The notes under the pieces are model-generated. The model made no database searches. It was not told the origin of the DNA and was given only the letters and a program-made list of their open reading frames with translations. From Candidatus Streptomyces philanthi (lineage in GTDB: Bacteria; Actinomycetota; Actinomycetes; Streptomycetales; Streptomycetaceae), in assembly GCA_018114805.1 (NCBI GenBank), contig CP073042.1:4526001-4590000 (forward strand): 64,000 nucleotides of DNA, written 5' to 3'. A program made the translations under genes and the position numbers. Shown one piece after another: positions 38,292 to 48,773 of the stretch. The stretch's first letter is position 1. Every line of letters starts with the position of its first letter.

Positions 38292-39254
38292 ATGCCTGCA
38301 TATGACAGTGAAACGGTGCGCCCCGTGGTGTGGCTGCCCCTGCCGGCCGAGGAGATCGACGACCTGCCGGAGGGCCTGGAGTACGCCTTCTGGGACGCGG
38401 GGGACGAGTACCCGACGGACCCGGCCCGCTGCGTCTTCTACTGCGTCCCTTACATGAAGGGAGCGGAGCCCTTGGTGCGGCCGCTCGCCCAGATGTCCCG
38501 GGTGCTGGTCGTGCAGACGCTCACCGCGGGTATCGACCACATGGAGTCAGGACTGGCCTCGCTGCCGCCCGGCGCCCAGCTGTGCAACGCGCGCGGTGTC
38601 CACGACGCGAGCACCGCCGAACTCGCGCTGACGCTCACGCTGGCTGCGCTGCGTGACATCCCGGGGTTCGTACGGGCCCAGGACGCCGAGCGTTGGAGCA
38701 CCGGATTCCGGCCAGCGCTCGCCGACCGTTCCGTGCTGATTGTCGGGTACGGCGCGATCGGCTCGGCGATCGAAGACCGGCTCACACCCTTCGAGTGTGC
38801 GCGGGTGACGCGCGTCGCGCGCTCCGCCCGCGAGTCCGAGCGCGGCCCCGTGCATCCACTCGCGGCACTGCCCGAGCTGCTGCCCGACGCGGACGTGGTG
38901 ATCTTGGCCCTGCCACTCACCGAGGCGACTCGTTCCCTGGTCAGCACCGGTTTCCTGGGGCGGATGAAGGACGGGGCGCTGCTGGTGAACGTCGCCCGTG
39001 GCGCGATCGTGGACACCAAGGCCCTGCTCGCCGAGCTGGAGACGGGCCGGCTGCGGGCCGCGCTCGACGTGACTGACCCGGAACCATTGCCGCCGGGCCA
39101 CCCGTTGTGGCACGCTCCAGGGGTCCTCGTCACTCCGCACGTGGGCGGCCCGTCATCGGCCTTTCTGCCGCGTGCCCGGCGGCTTCTGCGGGATCAACTG
39201 CATCGGTTCGTGGCCGGAGAGCCCCTCCGCAACGTGGTCGTGACCGCTGGCTGA
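38292..39254 (+). CDS. D-isomer-specific 2-hydroxyacid dehydrogenase
   Basis: 320 aa. It has the NAD-binding site SVLIVGYGAIGSAIEDRL, the substrate-domain QTLTAGIDHM, the conserved catalytic Arg in LLVNVARGAIVDTKALLAEL, the Glu region ALDVTDPEPLPPGHPLW and the catalytic His in VTPHVGGPS. Family members reduce 2-keto acids or act in serine synthesis. The true serA lies 8.5 kb downstream with its own regulatory domain, so this gene has a different, unknown substrate. It is followed by 221 bases up to the next gene. Confidence 0.85.
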   Translation: MPAYDSETVRPVVWLPLPAEEIDDLPEGLEYAFWDAGDEYPTDPARCVFYCVPYMKGAEPLVRPLAQMSRVLVVQTLTAGIDHMESGLASLPPGAQLCNARGVHDASTAELALTLTLAALRDIPGFVRAQDAERWSTGFRPALADRSVLIVGYGAIGSAIEDRLTPFECARVTRVARSARESERGPVHPLAALPELLPDADVVILALPLTEATRSLVSTGFLGRMKDGALLVNVARGAIVDTKALLAELETGRLRAALDVTDPEPLPPGHPLWHAPGVLVTPHVGGPSSAFLPRARRLLRDQLHRFVAGEPLRNVVVTAG

Positions 39255-39475
39255 AACGCGGCCACGTAGCACCCGGAATGCACACTTCCGGGACACTACG
39301 AAATCACGTGATTGCTCAAAGTGTTGACGACCCCCTCCCTGGTTACGCTGTGTCGATTACCTATGTCCCTGAGTGACTAATCTGGTGTATCGTCCGGAAC
39401 GGGGACCCACGCCACGAAACGCACGGCGTGCGTGACGGACCGGAACCGAGGGGGGCGACGGGCGATGTACGGCCA

Positions 39476-42400
39476 ATGGATGAACAACCCGACGCGGCTC
39501 ACGCGTCGATCACTACACAGCCTGGCGAGCCGCGGCGCGGCGATTCGCGAGCTGACGGCGGTGCCGTCGTGACCGCCTGTGCGGCGGTGCTTGCCCGCCC
39601 GGGGGCGGCGGACGGTGGCGCCGGGATGCTGCACCAACTACTGCTGACCCTCGTGTGCGGCGTCTACGCGGCGGGGTCGGTCCTCGGCTGGGGATCGCGC
39701 GAACTGGCCACGATCATGGGCGACTTCGGGCTCTGTGCCGCGGCGCTGGCCGCCGCCGTCTCGTGCTTCGTCTACGCGCGCTCATGCACCGGCCCCTCCC
39801 GGCCGGCGTGGTACATGTTCGCCGCCTCCTCGCTGATGGCGTGCCTGGGCAACGGCGTATGGGGGTGGTACGAGGTGGTGCGGGGGCAGCCGGTGCCCTC
39901 GGTGTCGCTCGCCGACTTCTGCTTCCTGCTGTTCGCGCCGCCCGCCATCGTGGGGCTGCTGGTGCTCGCCAAGCGCCCGCTCAACCGCGCCGGGTGGCTG
40001 TGCCTGAGCCTCGACTCCTGGCTCATCGCCGGATCGCTGCTGACCCTCTCGTGGAGCCTGGCGCTCGCGCACACGGCCAGCTTCGACGGCGAGAGCGTCG
40101 CGCGCACCGCCCTCTCGCTGGCCTATCCGCTGCTGGACATCGCACTGGTCAGCGTCGTACTCGCGGTCCACTTCCGGCGCTCGTCGGCCAACTGGTCCGC
40201 GGTCAACACCGCCATCGGCGCCCTCGCGCTGACCGTCCTGTGCGACGCGCTGTTCACCTCGCCGCTGCTGCGCCAGCAGTACAACTCGGGCCAGCCGCTG
40301 GACGCGGGCTGGTTCCCGGGCTCGCTGCTGCTGGCCTACGCGCCGTGGGCGTCGGCCCGCTCCGGCGCGGAGTGGGAGCGTCCGCGCCGGCCGCAGCCCG
40401 CCGGCCGCCCGATCGCCAACTCGCTGACCGCCCTGACGCCCTACCTGGCCGCCAGCGTCTGCGTACTGGGGATCATCTACAACGTGCTCAACGGCCGGGC
40501 CGTGGACCAGGTCGTGCTCTTCACGGGCTGCACCGTCGTCCTCGCCCTGGTGGTACGGCAGGCCATCATGCTGATGGACAACATCACCCTGACCCAGGAG
40601 CTGGCGCAGAAGGAGAACCACTTCCGCTCCCTGGTGCAGGGGTCGAGCGACGTCATCATGATCGCCGCGCCCACCGGCGTACTGCGCTACGTGAGCCCGG
40701 CGGCCTCCGGCGTCTACGGCCGCGACGCCGAGGAGCTGACCGGCTCCGAGCTGGCATCGCTCATCCACCCCGAGGACCTGGGCTCGGTCGTGCACGAGGT
40801 GCGCAGGTTCCTGGCCGCCGCGCCCAGCCAGGAGCCCACCACCCGCATCGAGTGCCGGTTCCGCTCCGGCAGTGGCGACTGGCTGAACGTCGAGTCCACG
40901 ATCAACCGACACCACGGCGGACTGATCCTCAACAGCCGCGACGTCACCGAGCGCGTCCGGCTTCAGGCTCAGCTCCAGCACAACGCCGAGCACGACCCGC
41001 TCACCGACCTGCCCAACCGCGCGCTGTTCACCCACCGGGTGCGGCAGGCGCTCGGCGGCAGGCGGCGCACCGACCCGGGCACCGCGGTGCTCTACATCGA
41101 CCTCGACGGCTTCAAGGCGGTCAACGACACCGTCGGCCACCAGGCGGGCGACGAACTGCTCGTGCAGGCCGCCCGCCGGCTTCAGGAGTCCGTGCGCGCC
41201 GGCGACGTCGCGGCCCGGCTCGGCGGCGACGAGTTCGCCGCGCTCATCATGGGCGACGGTGGCCCGGACCAGGCCGCCCACGAATACCGCGTGCACGACA
41301 TCGCCGAGCGGCTGCGCATCGCCCTGTCCCGCCCGTACCGCGTGCAGGGCACGGAGGTGCGGGTGGCCGCCAGCATCGGCGTCGCCTTCGCCGAGCCCGG
41401 CATCAGCCCGGGCGACCTGATGCGCAACGCCGACCTCGCGATGTACCGGGCGAAGTCCGCCGGCAAGAACCGGGTCGAGCTGTACGCGCCGCAGATGCAG
41501 GCGGACGTGGCCCGCCGGGCCGAGATGGCGACGCGGCTGCGCACCGCGCTCAAGGACGGCGAGTTCGTGCTGCTGCACCAGCCCGTCGTCGACGTCAACA
41601 GCGGGCGCGTCACCGCCGTGTCCGCCCAGCCGCGCTGGCGCTCCGCGCAGGGCATCCTGTTCACGCCGGCCGAGTTCCTCCGCGTCACGGGCACCGGCCA
41701 CAGCGACGGGCGAGGCGGTGGCGAGGACGCCGCGCGCAGCGCCGAGCTGAGCCGCTGGACGTTGGAGGAGGCCGTTCGGCAGGCGGCCCGCCGGCGGCGC
41801 GCCGGGCACGGGGTCGCGGTCTCGGTGCGGCTGCCCGCGAGCCAGTTGGCCGACAAGGCGATTCCGCCCAAGGCGGTGGAGAGCCTGCTCGCCGAGTACG
41901 GCCTCCCGTCTGGCAACCTGATCATCGAATTGACCGAAAGTGACTCCCGCAAGCCGCTGGAGGACCTGGAGCACCGGCTGATGGCGTTGCGCCGGTTGGG
42001 CGTACGCATCGCGTTGGACGGGTTCGGCAGCGGGTACGCCGCGATCAACGCCCTGCGCAAGCTCCCCATCGACCTGGTCAAGCTCGATCACAGCCTGGTC
42101 GAGGGCGTGCTGGAGTCGGCCAGGCTCTACAAGATCACCGCCGGGCTGCTGCGGATCGCCAACGACCTGGGCACCCAGGTGATGGCCGAGGGCGTCGACC
42201 TCCCCGAGCAACTGGCCGCCCTGCGGCCCATGGGCTGTACGCACGCCCAGGGCACCGTCTTCTGCGGCCCGCTCGACGAGCACCGGCTGCGCCGCGCACT
42301 CACCGTGGGCGACTACCCGCTGCCGCGCCCGGAGCCGCGTCTGACGGCCCGCTCCGGCGTCCTGGCCGACGTCCGCGCGCCCGAGCAGCGGTCCGAGCTG

Positions 42401-42523
42401 CCGGCCCTCGTGGGCGGCGCCATGCCCGTGCGGTACAGCGGATCACACGGGACGCGGCGCCACGAGTCGCTGGCGCATACGCCGTTGCGTTCAAATAATG
42501 AGACGCCCGTCCCACCCACTTGA
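39476..42523 (+). CDS. Membrane PAS-GGDEF protein with degenerate EAL domain
   Basis: 1015 aa; start at ATG 39476 (MDEQPDAAH), although the frame is open from 39428. Roughly ten hydrophobic helices fill residues 45-380. A PAS domain follows (NHFRSLVQGSSDVIMIAAPT, LRYVSPAASGVYG), then a GGDEF domain with intact RLGGDEFAALI near residue 582. The EAL domain lacks key residues: the EAL motif reads VSAQPRW, the DDFGTGYSS loop reads LDGFGSGYAA, and AEGVE reads AEGVD. So it probably makes c-di-GMP and cannot hydrolyse it; the EAL part may bind ligand. The corresponding place upstream of ilvB holds a similar gene in S. coelicolor (SCO5511, from memory). Its stop overlaps the ilvB leader region. Confidence 0.85.
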   Translation: MDEQPDAAHASITTQPGEPRRGDSRADGGAVVTACAAVLARPGAADGGAGMLHQLLLTLVCGVYAAGSVLGWGSRELATIMGDFGLCAAALAAAVSCFVYARSCTGPSRPAWYMFAASSLMACLGNGVWGWYEVVRGQPVPSVSLADFCFLLFAPPAIVGLLVLAKRPLNRAGWLCLSLDSWLIAGSLLTLSWSLALAHTASFDGESVARTALSLAYPLLDIALVSVVLAVHFRRSSANWSAVNTAIGALALTVLCDALFTSPLLRQQYNSGQPLDAGWFPGSLLLAYAPWASARSGAEWERPRRPQPAGRPIANSLTALTPYLAASVCVLGIIYNVLNGRAVDQVVLFTGCTVVLALVVRQAIMLMDNITLTQELAQKENHFRSLVQGSSDVIMIAAPTGVLRYVSPAASGVYGRDAEELTGSELASLIHPEDLGSVVHEVRRFLAAAPSQEPTTRIECRFRSGSGDWLNVESTINRHHGGLILNSRDVTERVRLQAQLQHNAEHDPLTDLPNRALFTHRVRQALGGRRRTDPGTAVLYIDLDGFKAVNDTVGHQAGDELLVQAARRLQESVRAGDVAARLGGDEFAALIMGDGGPDQAAHEYRVHDIAERLRIALSRPYRVQGTEVRVAASIGVAFAEPGISPGDLMRNADLAMYRAKSAGKNRVELYAPQMQADVARRAEMATRLRTALKDGEFVLLHQPVVDVNSGRVTAVSAQPRWRSAQGILFTPAEFLRVTGTGHSDGRGGGEDAARSAELSRWTLEEAVRQAARRRRAGHGVAVSVRLPASQLADKAIPPKAVESLLAEYGLPSGNLIIELTESDSRKPLEDLEHRLMALRRLGVRIALDGFGSGYAAINALRKLPIDLVKLDHSLVEGVLESARLYKITAGLLRIANDLGTQVMAEGVDLPEQLAALRPMGCTHAQGTVFCGPLDEHRLRRALTVGDYPLPRPEPRLTARSGVLADVRAPEQRSELPALVGGAMPVRYSGSHGTRRHESLAHTPLRSNNETPVPPT

Positions 42524-42556
42524 CACTCCCTAGGCGATGGGGGGAGGGTCAGAGCC

Positions 42557-42598
42557 ATGCGCACCCGAATTCTCGTACTTGGACAGCGCGTCGGCTGA
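42557..42598 (+). CDS. ilvB leader peptide MRTRILVLGQRVG
   Basis: A 13-residue ORF with a strong ribosome site (GGGGGAGGG) eight bases upstream. It contains Ile-Leu-Val-Leu in a row, written with codons that are rare in GC-rich Streptomyces genes (ATT, GTA, CTT). It is followed by a long hairpin and a U-tailed terminator before ilvB. Attenuation of ilvB by such peptides has been predicted for actinobacteria by comparative work. Low supply of any branched-chain aminoacyl-tRNA would stall the ribosome here. Confidence 0.85.
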   Translation: MRTRILVLGQRVG

Positions 42599-42639
42599 GG
42601 AGGCCCACAAAGGCCCTGCGGACCTCCTCCCGACGCGCT
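42585..42639 (+). promoter_or_regulatory. ilvB leader hairpin competing or pausing structure
   Basis: AGCGCGTCGG (42585-42594) pairs with 42630-42639 and AGGAGG (42598-42603) pairs with CCTCCT (42623-42628). The left arm lies within the last codons of the leader peptide, so a ribosome that finishes the peptide would block it. It abuts the terminator arm; how the two structures exclude each other cannot be settled by eye. Confidence 0.6.
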
Positions 42640-42673
42640 CCCCTCGATTGCTTCACGGCACGAGGGGTTTTTT
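42640..42673 (+). terminator. ilvB attenuator terminator
   Basis: CCCCTCG (42640-42646) pairs with CGAGGGG (42661-42667) and is followed by six T. It is one of the few classical U-tailed terminators in this GC-rich window and stands 60 bases before the ilvB start. Confidence 0.85.
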
Positions 42674-42732
42674 GTTGCACTGACGCACTTTCCACCCCCG
42701 CACCACCCCTCATCTTCGAGAAGAGAATGCCG

Positions 42733-44586
42733 ATGACCGAGCAGGCCACCGGGGTTCCCCACCCCCAGCCGCGGGCCCGAAACGGACAGCAGTTCGTCAC
42801 CGCTGAGGACGTCACGGGCGCGCAGTCCCTCATTCGTTCGCTTGAGGAGGTCGGAGCAGACGTAGTCTTCGGAATTCCCGGCGGGGCGATCCTGCCCGCG
42901 TACGACCCCATGATGGATTCGTCGCGGGTCCGGCACGTGCTGGTGCGTCACGAACAGGGCGCGGGACACGCCGCGACGGGATATGCGCAGGCGACCGGAA
43001 AGGTTGGGGTGTGCATGGCGACCTCCGGCCCCGGGGCGACCAATCTGGTGACCCCGATCGCCGACGCGCACATGGATTCCGTTCCCCTGGTTGCCATCAC
43101 GGGACAGGTGGCTTCGAAGGCCATTGGTACCGACGCCTTTCAGGAGGCGGATATCTGCGGCATCACCATGCCGATCACCAAACACAATTGGCTGGTGACC
43201 GACGCGGACGAGATTCCGCGGACCATCGCTGAGGCGTTCCACGTGGCCTTGACGGGCCGCCCAGGCCCGGTCCTGGTGGACATCGCCAAGGACGCGTTGC
43301 AGGCGCGGACGCGGTTCTCGTGGCCGCCGCAGACGGACCTGCCCGGGTACCGACCGGTGACCAAGCCGCACGCCAAGCAGATCCGGGAGGCCGCGCGGCT
43401 GATCACGCAGGCGCGGCGGCCTGTGCTGTACGTGGGCGGTGGCGTCCTCAAGGCCCGGGCCAGCGCCGAGTTGCAGGTGCTGGCGGAGCTGACCGGGGCA
43501 CCGGTGACCACCACGCTGATGGCGCTCGGCGCCTTCCCCGACGGCCACCCGCAGCACCTGGGCATGCCCGGGATGCACGGCACGGTGGCCGCGGTGACGG
43601 CCCTGCAGAAGGCGGACCTCATCGTCGCGCTCGGCGCCCGGTTCGACGACCGGGTGACGGGGCGACTGGATTCCTTCGCGCCGCTGGCGAAGGTGGTGCA
43701 CGCGGATATCGATCCGGCCGAGATCGGAAAGAACCGCCTGGCCGACGTGCCGATCGTGGGAGACGCGCGGGAGGTGATCACCGATCTGGTGACTGCGGTC
43801 CGCGCCGAGCACGCGACCGATGGCCGGGTCGGCGATCTGGCCGCGTGGTGGGCGGATCTGGACCGGTGGCGCACAACGTATCCGCTGGGATATGACCTGC
43901 CGTCGGACGGAAGCCTGTCGCCGCAGCAGGTGATCGAGCGCATTGGGCAGTTGGCGCCGCGGGGCACGGTTTTCGCGGCGGGCGTCGGACAGCACCAGAT
44001 GTGGGCCTCGCATTTCATCCAGTACGAGGAACCGGCGACCTGGCTGAACTCGGGCGGGGCCGGCACGATGGGATACGCGGTGCCGGTGGCCATGGGCGCG
44101 AAGGCCGGTCGGCCGGAGCGCACGGTGTGGGCGATCGACGGTGACGGGTGTTTCCAGATGACCAACCAGGAACTGGTCACCTGCGCCCTGAACGACATTC
44201 CCATCAAGGTCGCCATCATCAACAACGGTGCCCTGGGCATGGTCCGGCAATGGCAGACCCTGTTCTACAACCAGCGCTATTCCAACACGGTGCTGCATTC
44301 CGGCCCCGGCGAGGCGGACGAGGGAAAGCCGACCGGAACCCGCGTGCCGGACTTCGTGAAACTGGCCGAGGCTATGGGGTGCGTGGGACTGCGCTGCGAC
44401 GACCCGGCACAGCTCGACGCCGTCATCGAGAAGGCCAACGCGATCAACGACCGCCCCGTGGTGGTGGACTTCGTCGTCCACGAGGACGCCATGGTCTGGC
44501 CGATGGTCGCGGCGGGGACCTCCAACGACGAGGTCATGGCCGCCCGCGGGGTTCGCCCGGACTTCGGCGACAACGAAGACGACTGA
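42733..44586 (+). CDS. ilvB: Acetolactate synthase large subunit
   Basis: 617 aa. This thiamine-diphosphate enzyme joins two pyruvates, or pyruvate and 2-ketobutyrate, as the first common step to valine, leucine and isoleucine. Visible are SLEEVGADVVFGIPGGAILP, RHEQGAGHAATGYAQATG with the catalytic Glu, GVCMATSGPGATNLVTPIAD, the FAD region GMPGMHGTVAAVTAL, and the ThDP motif AIDGDGCFQMTNQELVTCAL with IKVAIINNGALGMVRQWQ. ATG 42733 is preferred over ATG 42727 because of spacing to GAGAAGAG and the usual start MTEQATG. It is followed directly by ilvN and controlled by the leader at 42557. Confidence 0.97.
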   Translation: MTEQATGVPHPQPRARNGQQFVTAEDVTGAQSLIRSLEEVGADVVFGIPGGAILPAYDPMMDSSRVRHVLVRHEQGAGHAATGYAQATGKVGVCMATSGPGATNLVTPIADAHMDSVPLVAITGQVASKAIGTDAFQEADICGITMPITKHNWLVTDADEIPRTIAEAFHVALTGRPGPVLVDIAKDALQARTRFSWPPQTDLPGYRPVTKPHAKQIREAARLITQARRPVLYVGGGVLKARASAELQVLAELTGAPVTTTLMALGAFPDGHPQHLGMPGMHGTVAAVTALQKADLIVALGARFDDRVTGRLDSFAPLAKVVHADIDPAEIGKNRLADVPIVGDAREVITDLVTAVRAEHATDGRVGDLAAWWADLDRWRTTYPLGYDLPSDGSLSPQQVIERIGQLAPRGTVFAAGVGQHQMWASHFIQYEEPATWLNSGGAGTMGYAVPVAMGAKAGRPERTVWAIDGDGCFQMTNQELVTCALNDIPIKVAIINNGALGMVRQWQTLFYNQRYSNTVLHSGPGEADEGKPTGTRVPDFVKLAEAMGCVGLRCDDPAQLDAVIEKANAINDRPVVVDFVVHEDAMVWPMVAAGTSNDEVMAARGVRPDFGDNEDD

Positions 44587-44623
44587 ACACCAGGCCGAGC
44601 GCAAGCCGAGAAGAGAGAGACCC

Positions 44624-45148
44624 ATGTCCAAGCACACGCTCTCCGTTCTGGTGGAGAACACCCCCGGCATCCTCGCCCGGATCGCCGCGCTGTTCTCGCG
44701 CCGCGGGTTCAATATCGACTCCCTCGCCGTGGGCGTCACCGAGCACCCCGACATCTCCCGCATCACCATCGTGGTCAACGTCGAGGAACTGCCCCTGGAG
44801 CAGGTCACCAAGCAGCTCAACAAGCTCGTCAACGTGCTGAAGATCGTGGAGCTGGAGGACGGTTCGGCCGTTCACCGCGAACTCGTCCTGGTGAAGGTCA
44901 GGGCCGACAACGAGACGCGCTCGCAGGTGGTGGAGATCGTCCAGCTCTTCCGGGCCAAGACCGTGGACGTCTCCCCGGAGGCCGTCACCATCGAGGCCAC
45001 AGGGGGCAGCGACAAGCTGGAGGCCATGCTGAAGATGCTGGAACCCTTCGGCATCAAGGAACTGGTGCAGTCCGGCACCATCGCCATCGGACGGGGCGCG
45101 CGCTCCATCACGGACCGGAGCCTGCGCGCCCTCGACCGCTCCGCGTAA
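44624..45148 (+). CDS. ilvN: Acetolactate synthase regulatory subunit
   Basis: 174 aa. It carries the N-terminal ACT domain (KHTLSVLVENTPGILARIAA, FNIDSLAVGVTEHPDISRIT) that gives valine feedback inhibition, and the C-terminal IlvN domain (ELVLVKVRADNETRSQVVEI, DKLEAMLKMLEPFGIKELVQ). The start ATG has GAGAAGAGAGAG upstream. It lies 37 bases after ilvB in the same operon and its product binds IlvB to raise activity. Frame intact. Confidence 0.96.
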   Translation: MSKHTLSVLVENTPGILARIAALFSRRGFNIDSLAVGVTEHPDISRITIVVNVEELPLEQVTKQLNKLVNVLKIVELEDGSAVHRELVLVKVRADNETRSQVVEIVQLFRAKTVDVSPEAVTIEATGGSDKLEAMLKMLEPFGIKELVQSGTIAIGRGARSITDRSLRALDRSA

Positions 45149-45365
45149 CGGGCCGCCCGCGCCCGCCCGTACCCCGGGGCCAGCCCGGCGCCACCCCGCG
45201 CCGCGCACCACCGCGCACGCGCCCCGAGTCCGCGCGCCGGGCCGACCGCCTTACCCCGGCGGATTCCGGCCGGCCCCGGGGACCGGATAGCGAGACCCCC
45301 AACCCTTCCCCCGCCCCGCCGTCATACGGTGGGCCGCACCACCCAGAAGCTAGGAGATACCCGAA

Positions 45366-46364
<999 letters not shown>

Positions 46365-46383
46365 ACGCGCCGCCGGCGCGGGC

Positions 46384-46427
46384 GTGGGCGCGCGGTGCCG
46401 GGAGACCCCCCTGCGCCGCGCGCCCAC
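46384..46427 (+). terminator. Hairpin after ilvC
   Basis: GTGGGCGCGCGG (46384-46395) pairs over 12 bases with 46416-46427, loop 20 bases, no T run. It lies 20 bases after the ilvC stop and separates ilvC from serA. Confidence 0.55.
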
Positions 46428-46675
46428 ACCGCGCCGCCCACCGGCCGTCCGCGCGCCGCGGCCCCAGCGCGCGGCGGGGCGGGCGGCCCGCCCCGGCCGC
46501 CGTCACGCCAGGCTCCTACGTCGCCCCAGGTCACAACCGTGACCGGGGACGAGCGGGGGGCACCTGCCCGTGGCTGGGCGGCGGGTGCGAGCCGGCCCTG
46601 ACGACGTTGTCCAGAGGGCCCGCTCAGAACCGGGCGATGTTCCGCGACGACGCGAGACGCGGGCCGGTACGCCAC

Positions 46676-46798
46676 TACACTGCTTGCACAAGCGCGTCAG
46701 GCTCACAGCGTCGTGCGTCTTCCACGCGGCTGACCCCTTCACCGCCTTCGGCCGTCGGGACGGCCCTCCGCAAAGGACTAGTGAGGACTGAGGACCAC
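46676..46798 (+). promoter_or_regulatory. Probable serA promoter and leader
   Basis: TACACT at 46676-46681 fits a -10 box. The following 117 bases to the serA GTG contain no convincing structure and only a six-codon frame (VRLPRG). The stretch 46428-46675 has no gene. Confidence 0.35.
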
Positions 46799-48403
46799 GT
46801 GAGCACTGCCAAGCCCAGCAAACCTGTCGTACTCATCGCTGAAGAACTCTCGCCCGCCACCGTCGACGCCCTCGGCCCCGATTTCGAGATTCGGCACTGC
46901 AACGGTGCGGACCGGGCCGAGCTGATCCCCGCCGTCGCCGACGTGGACGCCATCCTCGTGCGCAGTGCCACCAAGGTGGACGCCGAGGCGATCGCCGCCG
47001 CCCGCAGACTCAAGGTGGTCGCCCGCGCCGGCGTGGGCCTGGACAACGTCGACGTCGCCGCCGCCACCAAGGCGGGCGTGATGGTCGTGAACGCGCCGAC
47101 CTCCAACATCGTCACCGCCGCCGAGCTGGCGTGCGGCCTGATCGTCGCGACCGCGCGCAACATCCCGCAGGCCAACACGGCCCTGAAGAACGGCGAGTGG
47201 AAGCGGAGCAAGTACACCGGCGTCGAGCTGAGCGAGAAGACGCTCGGCGTGGTCGGCCTCGGCCGCATCGGCGTGCTGGTCGCGCAGCGGATGTCCGCCT
47301 TCCGCATGAAGACCGTCGCGTACGACCCCTACGTGCAGCCCGCGCGGGCGGCGCAGATGGGGGTCAAGCTGCTGTCGCTGGACGAGTTGCTCACCGTCTC
47401 TGACTTCATCACGGTGCACCTGCCCAAGACCCCCGAGACGCTGGGGCTGATCGGCGACGAGGCGCTGCACAAGGTTAAGCCCGAGGTGCGCATCGTCAAC
47501 GCGGCGCGCGGCGGGATCGTGGACGAGGCGGCGCTGGCCTCGGCGCTGAAGGAGGGCCGGGTCGCGGGCGCGGGGCTGGACGTGTACGCCACGGAGCCGT
47601 GCACGGACTCGCCGCTCTTCGAGTTCGACCAGGTCGTGGCGACCCCGCACCTGGGGGCCTCGACGGGGGAGGCGCAGGAGAAGGCGGGCATCGCGGTCGC
47701 CAAGTCGGTGCGTCTGGCGCTCGCCGGCGAGCTGGTCCCGGACGCGGTCAACGTGCAGGGCGGTGTGATCGCCGAGGACGCGCGTCCGGCGCTGCCGCTG
47801 GCCGAGAAGCTCGGCCGGATCTTCACCGCGCTGGCGGGCGAGGTCGCGGTCCGCCTCGACGTGGAGGTCTACGGCGAGATCACCCAGCACGACGTCAAGG
47901 TGCTCGAACTCTCCGCGCTCAAGGGTGTGTTCGAGGACGTCGTGGCGGAGACCGTCTCGTACGTCAACGCGCCGCTGTTCGCGCAGGAGCGCGGGGTGGA
48001 GGTGCGGCTGACGACGAGCTCCGAGTCGCCGGACCACCGCAACGTGGTGACCGTGCGCGGCACGCTCTCGGACGGCCAGGAGGTGTCCATCTCGGGCACG
48101 CTGGCTGGTCCCAAGCACCAGCAGAAGATCGTCGCGGTGGGCGAGCACGACATCGACCTCGCGCTCGCCGACCACATGGCGGTCCTGCGCTACAGCGACC
48201 GCCCCGGCGTGGTCGGCACCCTGGGTCGGGTCCTCGGCGAGGCCGGGATCAACATCGCGGGCATGCAGGTCTCCCGGTCCACGGCCGGCGGCGAGGCTCT
48301 CGTCGCGCTGACGGTGGACGACAGCATTCCGGCGACCGTGATGAGCGAGATCGCCGTGGAGATCGACGCGACGTCGGCGCGCGCGGTCAACCTCACGGAC
48401 TGA
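46799..48403 (+). CDS. serA: Phosphoglycerate dehydrogenase
   Basis: 534 aa long form. It oxidises 3-phosphoglycerate in the first step of serine synthesis. It has RAGVGLDNVDVAAATKAGVM, the NAD site TLGVVGLGRIGVLVAQRM, the catalytic Arg in RIVNAARGGIVDEAALASAL, the Glu region DVYATEPCTDSPLF and the His in VATPHLGASTGEAQEKAG. The intervening ASB domain and a C-terminal ACT domain (VLRYSDRPGVVGTLGRVLGE, AGINIAGMQVSR) allow serine feedback control. GTG start. It follows the ilvC terminator and likely has its own promoter. Confidence 0.97.
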   Translation: MSTAKPSKPVVLIAEELSPATVDALGPDFEIRHCNGADRAELIPAVADVDAILVRSATKVDAEAIAAARRLKVVARAGVGLDNVDVAAATKAGVMVVNAPTSNIVTAAELACGLIVATARNIPQANTALKNGEWKRSKYTGVELSEKTLGVVGLGRIGVLVAQRMSAFRMKTVAYDPYVQPARAAQMGVKLLSLDELLTVSDFITVHLPKTPETLGLIGDEALHKVKPEVRIVNAARGGIVDEAALASALKEGRVAGAGLDVYATEPCTDSPLFEFDQVVATPHLGASTGEAQEKAGIAVAKSVRLALAGELVPDAVNVQGGVIAEDARPALPLAEKLGRIFTALAGEVAVRLDVEVYGEITQHDVKVLELSALKGVFEDVVAETVSYVNAPLFAQERGVEVRLTTSSESPDHRNVVTVRGTLSDGQEVSISGTLAGPKHQQKIVAVGEHDIDLALADHMAVLRYSDRPGVVGTLGRVLGEAGINIAGMQVSRSTAGGEALVALTVDDSIPATVMSEIAVEIDATSARAVNLTD

Positions 48404-48570
48404 GGCGTGGCGCCCCGCGGGGCCGACCGGCGCGAGCCGGGCCCTGCGGGCTTCCGCGACGTGAGCGGCCGGCGAGCGCGCGTCGACGGGCCCGGCCCCG
48501 GCACGGCGTCCGCGCCGGCCGATGTGCTCGTACGGGCAGGTCAGCAGGGGTATACGCGCATACCGGGTGA

Positions 48571-48609
48571 CCGGGCCCGCACCGTGATGACGGTGCGGGC
48601 CCGGTTTTT
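48571..48609 (+). terminator. serA terminator
   Basis: CCGGGCCCGCACCGT (48571-48585) pairs perfectly over 15 bases with 48590-48604 around GATG, followed by five T. The stretch 48404-48773 has otherwise no gene. Confidence 0.9.
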
Positions 48610-48773
48610 CTCTCACTTACTCAACAGGTGATGAATTAATGCGCGGCAGGCCCTACGCTGATGGAAGTGGAGAAAAACCATCCATCTACGGGATGCGTGT
48701 GCCCTGCTGCCGCGCGTAGGCGAACACCCTCCGCGCCGCGCCCGCCACCCCTCGGCCGCCCGAGGAGGAATCC

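Noticed and set aside
46713..46733. Six-codon frame VRLPRG upstream of serA as a leader peptide
   Set aside because: Too short, no ribosome site and no serine or other pathway codons; no terminator follows.
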